Origin: Cryptomeria japonica
Taxonomy: Eukaryota; Streptophyta; Pinopsida; Cupressales; Cupressaceae
DNA length: 64,000 nt
Assembly: GCF_030272615.1 (NCBI RefSeq)
Contig: NC_081414.1
Coordinates: forward strand, 909,297,009-909,361,008
Direction: 5' to 3'
Numbering within the stretch: position 1 is the stretch's first letter; each line of letters starts with the position of its first letter. Below, in pieces: positions 1 through 12,200 of this stretch. A program made the translations under genes and the position numbers. Below the pieces are notes generated by a model, which saw only the letters and a program-made list of their open reading frames with translations, searched no databases and was not told the origin of the DNA.

Positions 1-121
1 GAGCGAGGGGAGCCTAGCGGTTCCCAGGCACAGATACTACCATATCATGATCCCTACTGGCGCGAGGGAGATCCAGGTATAGTAGGTTTATATTGATTGA
101 TTGATGTTTTGATGATATAGA

Positions 122-601
122 ATGGTACTAACAAAAATCTATTCTACTACCACAGCTAATGTGCAGGAATGGTGTTCCCTGATTCAGCAGGCAATGACAG
201 ATATTTCCATGATAGCACAGATCCCCAGTTCCTCACAGATTGCCTATAGGCCTCAGGGGAACGCAGGTCGGCATGAGGATTTGTTTTTCCCATTCCGAGT
301 ACAGGTAGATATATGGAGGGAGAGAGAGAGAGTCCTATCAGAGGACCTCCAGCAGGTGCGACAGAGAGAGAGAGAGTCCTATCAGAAGACCTCTAGCAGG
401 CACGGCGAGATCTAGCAGCGGCTCAGACCGAGGCTACCACCTATCGCGCGATCCTTATGGATAGGGATCATAGGAGTTCCTCTCGGAGTCACTCACGATC
501 TGTATCGCGCTACACACCCATGGGTCCACCTTCACGGCCAGATCAGGAGGGAGCGTCCAGTCGACACTCTCCAGCCACTAGCCCTAGGGATAGGAGATGA
601 T
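122..601 (+). pseudogene. C-terminal relic of an unrecognised Arg/Ser-rich protein
   Basis: A reading frame from 122 to 415 codes for a stretch that becomes Arg/Glu-rich and coiled-coil-like (RERERVLSEDLQQVR). It contains two near-copies of a GA-rich unit (about 320-355 and 362-397), and the second copy is out of frame with the first. Downstream, another frame continues the coiled-coil pattern (ARRDLAAAQTE) and ends in an Arg/Ser-rich tail (SSSRSHSRSVSRY) with a stop near 601. I infer one broken C-terminal coding end disrupted by the repeat. The segment is clearly GC-richer than what follows. I do not recognise the family; a transposon-associated plant protein is possible but unproven. The 5' part lies outside the window. 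Confidence 0.35.
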
Positions 602-1203
602 TTTATGATGTAGGAGAGGTCACATTTTTGGATGTATAGTGACCTATATTTTTATACGATCCACACATATATATATGTATATATACATGCTTCTCTTTTG
701 TCTCAAATGTGTTATCTTTAATTTTTAAAACATTGTATATTTTGTTTTGATTAAATCTAATACATCTGGTAAATGTACATGTATGTTCAGAATTTAATTT
801 CCATGTGATTGATTTCTCAATGCTCCATGATTAAATTGATACATGTGTGACTTAATTAAATATTTAATCAAGTACTACATTGATGATAAGGAAGACATAT
901 GCATTAAGTCTAAGAATCATATAACTAATGTGATTTAATTTTTAATTTAAACACAACATGATACGATTCTACTTAACACATAAAGACACTGTATAATATG
1001 CTAGCATAATGGAATGTAAATCTTATACAATTTACATAAATGAATTCAAGACAAACCATAAAGTAAGAAGACACGCTTGTTAGGAATGAAGCAATATAGA
1101 TTAAACATCATAACATTTAATTCTATTTTGCTTTAATTAAGAGACACTAACATATTATCCAATGTTTGAAGAATTGAAAAGAAGATAAATAAGGAATGAA
1201 GAA
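602..1203. other. AT-rich DNA, no gene seen
   Basis: About 600 bases of AT-rich sequence with an alternating TA/CA stretch near 666-690. This is where the polypurine tract and 3' LTR of gypsy-1 should be, but nothing here matches its 5' LTR (6966-8594) and no purine-rich tract is seen on the minus strand. I infer that the 3' LTR has been deleted or is unrecognisable. Confidence 0.5.
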
Positions 1204-4200
1204 TTAAGCATAATATCTACGCAAGTGCATAGCATTGATAGGTTCTTTAAGAGGCGTACCATCTACATCCGCTATTTTGTAAGCACCTGATCCATAATCC
1301 TCAATAACGATATATGGTCCAAGCCAATTAGGACTAAATTTTCCCTTTTCTGCAGGTAAGGCATTCACATTGCGCTGATTCTCATAGAGGACTAAGTCAC
1401 CTACTGAGAAGGAACGTTGAATAACCTTATCATTATAGCTTCGTTGTAGAGTTTTGTGATACGCTTGAATATGCTCAAGAGCGTTTATACGCTGTTCATC
1501 AAGCATCTCAAGCTGTTGAAGTCATTGTTCTCTATAAGAGTCATCATCTACTATACCTTTGAGAGAAACCCTAAGTGATGGAATCTCTAGCTCTAAAGGC
1601 ATAATAGCGTCAGCACCATAAACAAGATTATAAGGAGTAGTTCCCGTAGCAATTCGTACACTCGTTCGGTAGGCCCAAAGAGCATAGATTAGCTGGTTAC
1701 TCCAATCCTTACCATGCTTATTCACGGTTTTGCGAAGAATTTGTTCAATTATCTTATTGGATGATTCGGCTTGACCATTTGACTGAGGATAGTATGGTGT
1801 AGAAAATCGATGTTTGATATGATACTTCTCAAGGAATTTCTTCACGTCCTTGTTCTTAAATGATGTCCCATTATCTGAGATTATAGTAGAAGGTATCCCG
1901 AATCGAGAAATGATGTTTTCTAGAAGAAATTGACAAATCACTTCAGCAGTGGTAGAGCGAAGGGGAATAGCTTCTACCCACTTTGTAAAGTAATCTGTTG
2001 CAGTTATAATGAAGGTGTGTCCTTGAGATGAAGGAGGAGAGATTTTACCAATAAGATCCAAACCCCATGCGGAAAAAGGCCAAAAAGCTACTTGAGAACG
2101 GAGTTCTTGGGCAGGAGCATGAATCAGATTATTGTGTTGTTGACATTGATGGCATTTTTTAACAAATGAAAAGGAATCCTTCTGCATAGTTTGCCAATAG
2201 TATCCCATACAAAGCAATCTATGAACCAAGGATTTGCCCCCAAAATGCCCCCCACAGGCACCTGAATGTGCCTCTTCAAGAGCAACAGGGATTTCCGACT
2301 TGTTAAGACAACGAAGGAGAAGACCATCATAACCCCTTCGGTAAAGGACATTAGAAAGAATGATATACCTAGTAGACAGCTTGCGGATTCTAGCCCTAGT
2401 GTTCCTATTAGCGGAATCAGGAAAGGTACCATCGGTCAAATATCTTACGATATGCGAGTACCATTCATCTGAGTCTATAAAATCACAACATGTTACCAAG
2501 CTAGAATCGTCTACAATAGCTGGAGAAATAAGGTTGTGAATAACAAATTTAAGATCAACCACAGGGTCCTCTAAAGATACAAGAGAAGCCACACATGCCA
2601 TTGCATCCGCATGTCGATTATCTTTTTGAGGAACGGGTTCCATAGTATAAGAATCAAAATTTTGTAATAAAGAGATAGCAAGATCTTTATATTGTGATAA
2701 TTTGTCTTGTTTTGCTTGATATATTCCTGTTACTTGTCTTATAATCAATTGCAAATCTCCATAGATATGAATGTGTTTTATATTCAGAGCTAAGGCTGCT
2801 TTTATTCCCGCTATAAGAGCCTCATACTCAGCAGTGTTATTGGTACACAGGAAATTTAGACGATAGGATAAGGGAATGGGTTTCTTTGTAGGAGAAATCA
2901 GAACAACACCTGCCCCCGATCCCGTACGACACTTAGAGCCATCAAAGTATAACTCCCAAGTTTCATCTTTCTCTATAGAAAGAATGAAGTCGTCAGTAAA
3001 GGACTCAGGGTTAGGGAAGGAGAAAGGTGAAGGGGCCTCAACTAAGTGATCGGTCAACGCTTGTCCTTTAATTGCTCTTTGTGAAACAAATTTAAGGTCA
3101 AATTCAGTTAACATCATAACCCACTTAGCTAGACGTCCTGATAAATCAGTTTTAGAGAAAAGATGCTTCAAAGGATCAAACTTTACCATGACATGGACTT
3201 CTGAATTTAAAAGATAATGTCTCAATTTCTGAGTCGCAAATACCAAGGCCAAGCATTGTCTTTCTATCGCAGAATATCGGGTCTCATAATCGAGTAAGGT
3301 ACGACTTATGTAATAAACCGGACATTCCTTACCATCTTTATCATGTTGTGCCAACAATGCTGCGAGAGCATGAGAGGAAGCAACTGTATACAGAAGGAAG
3401 GGTTTAGAAGGTTCGGCAGGTTGAAGAATAGGAGGACTAGCCAAATACACTTTTAAATCTTCAAATGCTTGCTGACAATCCTCATTCCATTGAAAAGTGA
3501 TATCCTTTTTAAGAAGTTGAGTAAAAGGAAAGGTACGATCCGCAAGCTGAGACACAAACCTACGAATAGCTTGAATCTTTCCTTGTAAGCTTTTAAGTTG
3601 AGACACATTTCTAGGAGGTGGCATGTTGACAATAGCATCTATTTTCTTAGTATCCACCTCAATCCCACGATGCGAAACTATGAACCCCAATAGTTTTCCA
3701 CTATCCACACCAAAAACACATTTGCGGGGATTCGAGCGCATGTGATATTTATGAATTCTTTCAAAGATTTGATGAAGGATTTTAATATGATCCATGCGAA
3801 GAAAGGATTTGGCTAAAATGTCATCAACATAATCCTCTAAAATCTTATGCATATAATCATGAAAGATAAGGGTCATCGCTCGTTGATAAGTTTCACCGGC
3901 GTTTTTAAGTCCAAAAGGCATCATTATCCAACAAAACGTACCCCAAGGAGTGGTGAAAGCGGTTTTGAATTGATCTTGAGGGTTAATAAAAATTTGATTG
4001 TAGCCTGAAAAACCATCCATGAAGGATAACAAGGCATGTCCTGCCGTAGAATCAACTATCATGTCAATGTTTGGAAGAGGGAAATCATCTTTTAAAGAAG
4101 CCTTATTTAGATCCCGAAAGTCAGTACACATTCTTATTTTGTTGTCTAGTTTAGCCACAGCGACAATATTTGAAATCCATGGGGAATAGTCAATAGGGCG

Positions 4201-6801
4201 GATAAATCCAGCCTCCAATAATTTTTCAATCTCAGCCTTAACAAGCAGAGCCACCTTAGGATTCATTTTTCGAATCTTTTGTTTCACGGGCTTAGCATCA
4301 GGAACTAAGACAATATTATGAGTAACAATCTTAGGATCTATACCAGGCATGTCAGAATATGCCCAAGCAAAGATCTCAGGGAATTCATGCAATAGTTCTT
4401 CATATTGTTTCCGTTCCTCTTCATCCAAACATTTCCCAATTTTAATGACTTTCTCTTTATTGCAAGGGTCCATCTTAACATCAGTGGTGTCACTTATGAG
4501 AAGATTACTTTGTTGAGAAGTATCCTTTAACTGAGGGAATTCTTTCACAATCTCGTCATTATCAATCTCTTTTCCAAAATAGGCTTCAGTGTTCAAACAA
4601 TAAGGGAGTCCCCTATTGTGATGATAACGAGGAAGAGTGTCATAGGCTCCCAAGAACTCAGCTAAAGCATCGTCGGTAGGGAAGACATCCAAAGCACAGG
4701 CACATGAAGGATCCCCATCAATATACTCAGGATGTTGTATTGATAAAGATGTAGAGATAGCATTAACACTAATGCATGGTCTTTTAGAAGCTTTAGTACG
4801 TTTGCAGGGATTAAAGCCAAGTCCAAAGGCATAATTGTGAAAATTAGTCTCTAGAGGAACTCTTATCCCTTGTTCATGAGCACCACAACCTTTTCCATGA
4901 TACCCATGCTTAGCAAAAATGTGAAAACCACGACCATAACGATCAGCCATTTCAGGAAGAGAAGGTGGTTTTTCATAAGACAAAGAATCAAACTCTTCAT
5001 AATTAGAGATGTGAGGAGAAGAAGTTTGAGAGGCGGCCACAAAATTATTACTCATAGCTTCAGGTAAGGTTGATTGATTTTTAGTTTCTTCTTTCTTTTC
5101 AACTTTATGATTTTCAGCTTCTTCCTTCTTTTCAACTTTAATTTCTCTAGAAGGAACCTTATATTCACCCACAAAGGTAGGATTAAAATCAAGGGATCCC
5201 CAATCGTCGTCTTCGAGGATCTTCCCAGGATCAAAATCCTTCTTATGTGTATTTTCAAGTCGAGAAGAATCTTCTCCAAGAGCTCTAGACTCATCCAAAG
5301 AATTTTGATCATCGGAGAGCGAGGATTCACCGATAGGTATCTTATTTAAAGATTCATCACTAGATGAGGGCGGCTTAGAAGAAACCCCCTTAGAAGTGGA
5401 TGTTTGCAAACAAGCTTGAAAATTAGTATCACCTATCAAGGTATATGTCCTATTGTTATAAATAAATTTAACTTGTCTATGCAATGTAGAAGGGACAGCT
5501 TGCATACTGTGAATCCAAGGTCTCCCCAGTAGCAAGTTGTACGTTAGATTTCCCGACATAACATGGATAGGTGTAGGCAAAGTAACAGGCCCCACTGTGA
5601 TGGGTAAGGTGATAGTACCTAATGAAGTTTTAGCCACATTATCAAAGCCTCGAATAGGACGAGAGTCTGGTTCAATTAAGGATGTATCCACATTCATCTT
5701 ATGCAAAAGATTAATGCTACACACATTAAGACCAGAGCCATTATCTAATCGTGTTCACCTTATAGCCGTGTCTTTCATGATAACCACAATCATCAAGGGA
5801 TCATATTGATGTTGGATTTCACTAGTAGGCAACTCATCTTGAGTAAACACAATTTGAGCTTTAGGATTCATCACAGAGTTAACCAAAGATGCTATATTAC
5901 TAGATGTATTCGGTGGAGGAACATTCAAATCTTTCAAGGCATCTTGTAACATTCCATGATGAGCGGAAGAAGTTTGAATCAAATCCCAAAGGGATATCTT
6001 AGCAGGGGTAGCTTTAAGTTGTTCTATGAGATCATATTCCTTTCCAAGAACTTGTGAAATACGTGGAGCTTGTGGAAGAACCGGTTGAGGATTCGGAAGG
6101 GAAACAGGGATAACAGGAGGAGGACTAGGCTGCCTATTATTTCTGGTATGATAAGTATGGGCAACCACATGATAACTCTCTCTAGTTATTTGCTTGGCAT
6201 AATTATAAGGACTTATAGGTTTTCTTCCTTGCACAGTGATGATTGGTTTATTCGGAGTACGAAAGGAGTCATGATCATACCCTCCTTGGACAGTAAGGAG
6301 AGGTGACTTAGAAATTTGAAAGGTGGGAGAAGGATAAGCTCCTTGAACTTCAAAGAGAGGCTTTTTATGCTCATTCAAGTTTATCATTTTAACCAATTTA
6401 GAAGTTGTGTTTTTGTCTAAAGATTTCGATAAAGCCACAAAGTCATCAAGAGCATCATCCAACAAAGCATGATCATATCTATTAAAAGGTTTATCTTTTG
6501 ATTCAAAAGGAGACATCTCCTCATAGAGGGGATTGGTGAAAACAACCATGTTACTAGATTTAGTGGAAGAGTTGATAGGAATGTACCCTTGAGAGGACTC
6601 ATTCAACTTATCTTTCTCATCACAACGAAATGGCATAGTAACAAGGTTTATGAGTTTTTTGTAAAATGAAGGTTTGGCATCTTTAGGGTTTAAAAACTCA
6701 TCTAAAGCTTCATCTAATTCGTCTTGGCTATACTCATAATAATCATCGAAAGCATGAACATTTTGCAAATAAAAATCTGACATTTTGAAAAGATTACACA
6801 A
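1204..6801 (-). pseudogene. pol: gypsy-1 pol polyprotein (protease, G-patch-like, RT, RNase H, aRNH, integrase), two in-frame stops
   Basis: One frame of about 1860 codons is interrupted only by TGA at 5757-5755 and TGA at 1524-1522; all three open pieces are in the same frame. N-terminal 348 residues: acidic, with a VQG motif repeated three times and no gag signature. The aspartic protease motif DNGSGLNV lies just after the first stop. Counting residues from the Met at 5724: GRPWIH near 68, G-patch-like glycine motif at about 262-305, RT about 475-690 with YVDD at 632-635, first RNase H about 760-870, second RNase H about 922-1050 with D928, E966, D990 and D1040. The integrase zinc finger has H1153, H1160, C1191 and C1194; the core has D1223, D1284 and E1320, a DD35E spacing. 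The catalytic residues are retained, so decay is recent. The stop at 1522 fits CGA to TGA. Confidence 0.9.
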
Positions 6802-6944
6802 AACTTAAACACCCAATGCAAAGAAACACACTTTTTTTTTTTTTCTTTTTTTTTTTCTTTTTCTTTTTAATGAAAATGAAATGAAAACACACTAAATCTA
6901 GATCTAGATCTAACAAATGCAATGCAAGAGGAAGCAATGATAGG
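6802..6944 (-). other. gypsy-1 leader with poly-T/poly-A tract
   Basis: The only sequence between primer site and pol start. It holds a run of about 35 T/C bases at 6831-6866 (A/G-rich on the coding strand) and a short GATCTA repeat near 6898-6911. It has no room for a gag gene, in contrast to gypsy-2, where the leader plus gag occupy more than 4 kb. Confidence 0.6.
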
Positions 6945-6962
6945 TTCACGTCGGGTTCACCA
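6945..6962 (-). promoter_or_regulatory. gypsy-1 primer-binding site
   Basis: On the minus strand TGGTGAACCCGACGTGAA follows the LTR end (ACACA) after three bases, the normal place for a tRNA primer site. It starts with TGG, complementary to a CCA tail. It is not the initiator-Met site used by the copia elements and gypsy-3 here. I cannot name the tRNA. Confidence 0.65.
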
Positions 6963-6965
6963 AAA

Positions 6966-8594
6966 TGTGTGGGGGAAAAAGCGAGACTAGGTTAATCATG
7001 CCCTAATCCTACCTTTTGACACACATTACGGAATACGAAAGAGCCTAGAGATATCGCACAATTGGCTACTTCTTTTTGTGAAAGAGAGAGCCACGGGATA
7101 TCTATTAGGATTTCTATTCCCTTGTTGAAATTGTAAGATCAAGTAATGCAAGTTCAAACCCTAATCCCAAAATGCAAGTATGAACTAATAACAAGATTGC
7201 AGAATTGAGATTAAACAATGAACAGCTGTAAATACAAGGATGAAATAAGAATGCAGATGTGTACCCAGAGTCAAAATCGGACTGAAAATGTTCGGGACGG
7301 GGGCGCGGGCACCACTGTCCTGAAAACTGCACCGGAAGCTGCTGTTCTGCACTCTGAAACACTGTCGAAAAGCTGTTTGCAAGCTGTCTGTCCGGAGGAC
7401 CAGGGCGCCTAGCGCCTTTGTCCTAGGGACCAGGGTGCCCAGCGCCCCTGTCCCAGTCTTCTGCTCTGCAATTTGATACAGAGTGCTATCTCGACATTCT
7501 CTCTCTGGATCTGTATCCCGCGGCGTCGTCTGAATCCCGAAACCTGCAATGATATCTGAAAAAGGGTGTATGGGCGGCTATATAGGGTTTTGCCTTAGTC
7601 AAACCCCCGCTTTGGTGATTTCCACCTCCACGAATAGCCAAGTTGTTTTGTAAAATGTATTGTGTGTGCAGACCTAGTGTGTGTGCAAGGTCCCAAAATG
7701 CAAGAAAGCAAACTAGAGCAACCTAGAAAGTAAACCCTAATTGCTTGTAAATGATAACGTAAATGCTCTAAATCAAGATGCAAAGTGATCTAAAGCATGA
7801 ATAAATGATGTATTGAAGCTTATGTAAAGACATGAAAACAACATGAAATCATACCCAACCCTCAAGGGAGGAGTACAAGCCAATCTTCAGTCGGTAATCT
7901 CCTATTGTTCTTCAATGTCTTCCAAGCCCTAAATGGATGAATGGAATTGATAAATGCTTGATAGAGGGATGTTGTAAGATGTTGAAGTCTTCAAAGATCT
8001 GCTCTTTCGCTACATATGAAGTTCCTGAAAACAAAAATTGGATCCCTTCAAATGAAGAAAGAGAGCTCTTATGTAGGAAACCCTAGATCGTAAATTCGTA
8101 TTTTGGCCGACCTAGAGATTGAATATCCCGCCAATTTCTTGGGGTTAAGCTTTATTTTATGATTGGATCGCGCTCCTAAAATTTTGGGAAAAATGTCCGG
8201 GACCGTGTGCACTCCGGGCGCCACGGTCCCGACAACTTTTCACCAAATTTTTAGGGCCGTCGGATATGATGATTTTAGAGAGAATCCCGAAGTTACAGGT
8301 GATTTCGAGATGTTTTGACCCCCGAAATCAAGCCCCCAAGCTCAGAATAGGGCCTAATTAGGGTTTTTGATTGAATGATGTATTGGAGGAATAAACTGCG
8401 AAGGGCACGCTTTAGTGAAAGGGCCCAACTTTATGATGTAGAGAATGATGAAATAGGACCTTAGACCTAATTAATTTGATTAATTAAGTGCTAAAGGGGA
8501 AATGCCATGCAAAGTGCAACTGCGCCAAGGTGGGTGCTAAACTAGGTGTTAAATTGTACTGCTTTAGCAAGTGCGTACAATTTATGACGCTACA
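6966..8594 (-). repeat. gypsy-1 5' LTR (about 1.63 kb)
   Basis: On the minus strand it starts TGTAGCGTCATAAATTGT and ends CCCCCACACA directly before the primer site. The start resembles that of the gypsy-2 LTR (TGTAGACACTCAAAATTGT), supporting both boundaries. It contains GC-rich repeated motifs (GGACCAGGGCGCC, GGACCAGGGTGCCC at about 7396-7465, and a related one near 8205-8232) in otherwise AT-rich sequence. Short ORFs in it look like chance. No second copy is in the window, so identity cannot be measured. Confidence 0.75.
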
Positions 8595-9250
8595 ATTACC
8601 TATTGACTTCTAACCATTTCAATAGTTGGAAAATCCCTTAACTGGGTAGCTTTAATAGGCTTTTTGTAAATCCTTTAACAGGGTGACTCAAATCAATGAG
8701 TTCTTCAAATCCTCTTGTGAGGTAACCTTTAACAAGGTTCCAACCTTTAACGGGGTATTTAGCCATCCCTTAACTGGGTGATCCCTAGCAGGATCGGTTC
8801 CTAGCAGAACCTATTGTAAAGTCCTTAACTGGATTAGGTTCCTAACAGAGCGGACTTCAAAAGAGTTCAAAGAACAACTTGTGGGTATTCATCACCACCG
8901 TGGTTTTTCCCAGTTGGGTTTCCATGTGAAAAATTAGTGTGTCATGTGTGATGCTTTTTCATGTGATGATTAGCATTTTTCGTTAAGTGATAATGCATGT
9001 TGATCTAGTGGTCTTTATATTTCTGATGATGTATTAATTTTTTAAGCATATGGGTGAAGTGGAAGTGAGTTATTAGGTTTTGTGAAGATCTAAGTGTTAC
9101 CGGTTTATGTGTTTCACAGTCTCACTATGTTTTACCAGTAGTGCCCTGATTTAGATCGGTGATCCTATTTACCAGTTAGTGCAGTCTTTGCAGTCAAAGT
9201 GGTTTTAGGAAGTTTTTATCTATACTGATTCACCCCCATCTCAGTATCTG
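8595..9250 (+). repeat. Copia-type LTR fragment, plus orientation
   Basis: The stretch GTGGTTTTTCCCAGTTGGG (near 8899-8917) and the ACTGATTCACCCCCATCTC stretch near 9225 are reverse-complement versions of blocks in the copia-1 LTR (19273-20768). The repeated phrases about a Pro/Leu-free AT-rich TTAACTGGGT/CCTAGCAGGA core also match that LTR in reverse. It is therefore a related LTR facing the other way. Its beginning is cut by gypsy-1 at 8594 and its end abuts the truncated RT of copia-1. Confidence 0.6.
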
Positions 9251-9261
9251 TTGAGTACTTA

Positions 9262-12200
9262 CTATTCATCATTATTCATCATCATGGACCTGTATTCCTT
9301 TTCATCAACAAAGGGTGAATCATCATATCTAGACAATTTACAACCTGTCACCATCAGAGTACCAACCGGATTACAATCCTCCATGCCAAAAAATTTCAAC
9401 AATTCCTTTACATACTTACTCTGATAGATAAATATTCCACCATCCAATTGTTGGACTTGCAACCCAATGAAAAACTTAATCTCACCAATAAGAGACATCT
9501 CAAATTCTTTCTTCATCTCCTCAGAAAAATCCATGCATAAATCATCATCACCTCCAAAAATTATATCATCTACAAATACTTCAGCTATCAACACTTTGTC
9601 TCCATCAGTCTTATGATATATGTTATTGTCCTCACTGGTATGCTGGAATCCTATCTTGATTAGGTGTTCATGCAATCTCTCAAACCATGCTCTCGGTGCC
9701 TGCTTCAATCCATATAGTGCCTTATGTAACTTGCAAACCATATCTTTATCCTCAGACAAAAAAATCCATCTAGTTGTTCTATGTACACTTCTTCCTCAAG
9801 GATTCCATTAAGAAAAGAAGATTTAACATCCATCTAGTAGACCTTAAAGCCTTTAAATGCAGCATAAGCAATTAACATTCTTACTTCTTCCAATCTTGCC
9901 ACCGGTGCAAAGGTTTCTCCATAATCTTCTCCTTCTTCTTGTGCATACCCTTTGTATACCAACCTTGCTTTATTCCTCACAACCTTGCCTTCTTCATTCA
10001 ACTTATTTCTAAAGACCCATTTAGTGCCAAACACATTCTTGTCTTCCAGTCTGGGAACAAGTGTCCATGTCTTGTTCTTCTCTATCTGATCCAATTCCTC
10101 ATTCATAGCATTAATCCAATCATCATCCTTCAATGTCTCTCTTACTGTTTTAGGCTCAATAGTAAAAATCAGACAGTCCAATTTTCTGTGATTTTCCTTC
10201 TAGTCTATACACAAGCATTTTTATCTCCAATAATTTGTTCTTTTGAATGATTTATTCTTACATATCTTAGTATTACCAGTTCTGGTGTTGTTCCTTTTGC
10301 TTCATTTTCTTCATCTCTCTATTTATTTGTCGATTGAGCTTCTCTTTTTGCATTTTCTTGCTCATCATTATTTTGTACTTTCAGTTCAATAAACACAAGT
10401 TTTTCTTCATCTTTCTCAAGTTCAAATCTATTGGTCTTATCAAACTTCTTAGAGAGTTCATCTACCTTCACATTTTCACTCTCAATGATCCTTTTTGTTC
10501 TCTTGTTATAACATTTGAAATCCTTACTCTTTGTATAGTAACCAAGAAAAATACCTTCATCACACTTTGCATCAAACTTTTCAATGAAATCATCACATTT
10601 AATGAAACATTTACTCCAAAAAAATTTAAAGTAACTTACATAAGGAGGCTTTCCATGCCATAATTCATAAGGTGTTTTGTTCTTACCTCTGTTAACAAGT
10701 ACCTGGTTCAAAGTGTAAACAACTGTGCTAACTACTTCTCTCCAAAACATTTTTGGTACTTCACCTTGAATCAACATGGATCTAGAAGATTCAACAATTG
10801 TTCTATTCATTCTCTCTACTATCCCATTCTTTTGTGGAGTTCTAGGAGTTGGCATATGCCTCTTGATTTCATGTTCATCACAAAACTTCACAAACTCATC
10901 TGAAGTAAATTCTCCTCCCCAATCAGATCTCAAATATTTCAAATTCTTCCCAGTTTCTATCTCAACTAAAGATTTGAATGATTTGAATTTATTGAATGCC
11001 CCAAAAATTTCTCTTAGAAAAGTTATCCACGTCATCTTGGAAAAATCATCAGTGAAAATCAAGAAATATCTATCACCAAAATAGCTCTTACTCGTCATAG
11101 GACCACAAAGATCAGTATGAACCAAATCTAGAATATTTTCTGAAGAGAAATACCTACTCTTAAAAGATATAGAAGTTATCTTACCCATCTGACAATCCTT
11201 ACATAACACATTATCTAGTTTAACAAGCTAGGGAAAACCTCTCACAATACTTTATTTACTAACCTTTATCAAATTGTCAAAAATCACATGAGAAAACCTC
11301 TCGTTCCATAACCAACTTTCTTCAATCTTTGCCACCAAACAAGTACTCACATTAGTATTCAAATGAAAAAGATTACCTCTTGTCTACTTTCCAGTAGAAA
11401 TCAATTCTCCATTACTTCCAAGAATCCTAGACACACTCCACTTTTAAATTCTAGAAGATATCCCTTATCATTTAATTGACCAACACTCAAAAGGTTATAT
11501 TTTAATCCATCAACCCAAAAGACATCATCTACATTACTTTTTACATTTAATGAAATAGTTCCTTTATCTTTAACCATGCAAGGTGCGTTTTTACCAAACC
11601 TTACCAAACCGCCATCAAATTCTTCAAGAGATAAGAACTTGTTTCTATCATTGCCTATGTGGTGTGAGAAACCACTATCTATTACCCATTCATCACTACT
11701 ATCCATATGAGAGACCAATTCCTTTTCATTAGTCAGATCTTCCTTCACAGCAACAAACACTATCTCCTCATTATCATCATCTTCTGATTCTTCATCAGTC
11801 ACACTTTCATCCACTGCAACATAGCAATGTTTTTGTCATTTTCCTTTAAATTTCTTGAACTTTTATTTTCTATCACCCTTAGGACAATTTGCAGCAATGT
11901 GTCCAATCTTATTGTAGGAAAAAAACTTCAAAGGTGATTTACCTTTATACTTACCAGTGCCTCTTGGAAATCTTTTAGCCAATAGTGCCTCAAGTTCCAT
12001 CAGATGATCTTCATTATCATCCTCGCCTTTGCTACTGCCATGACTAGACCTGTAGTCATGATTGTGACAAATATCCTTTCCTTTCTTAACTCAAATGCAG
12101 TCAACTTTCCAATAAGAGAATCAACTGTAACTTTATCTTTAGAAATAGATCTTAGTTCTTGAATTGCAGAAACTCTAATAGCATATTGTGATAGGAGAGT

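Larger units (their letters stand above)
1204..8594 (-). mobile_element. Ty3/gypsy Tat-type element gypsy-1, gag-less, 3' LTR missing
   Basis: Read on the minus strand, the order is 5' LTR (8594-6966), primer site (6962-6945), a leader of only about 140 bases, then one long pol frame (6801-1204) with protease, G-patch-like segment, RT, two RNase H domains and integrase. This order, with a second RNase H before integrase, is known for the Tat/Ogre branch of plant Metaviridae. No capsid domain or zinc knuckle is visible anywhere in the element. The expected 3' LTR below 1204 is absent. The element appears to have landed in a copia-type LTR, remains of which start at 8595. Confidence 0.85.

Noticed and set aside
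311-379. GA-repeat as a regulatory element
   Set aside because: Explained as coding repeat (Arg-Glu) in the relic at 122-601 and its duplication.
7218-7412. Short ORFs on both strands in the gypsy-1 LTR
   Set aside because: GC-rich repeat region giving overlapping open frames on both strands; no motif.
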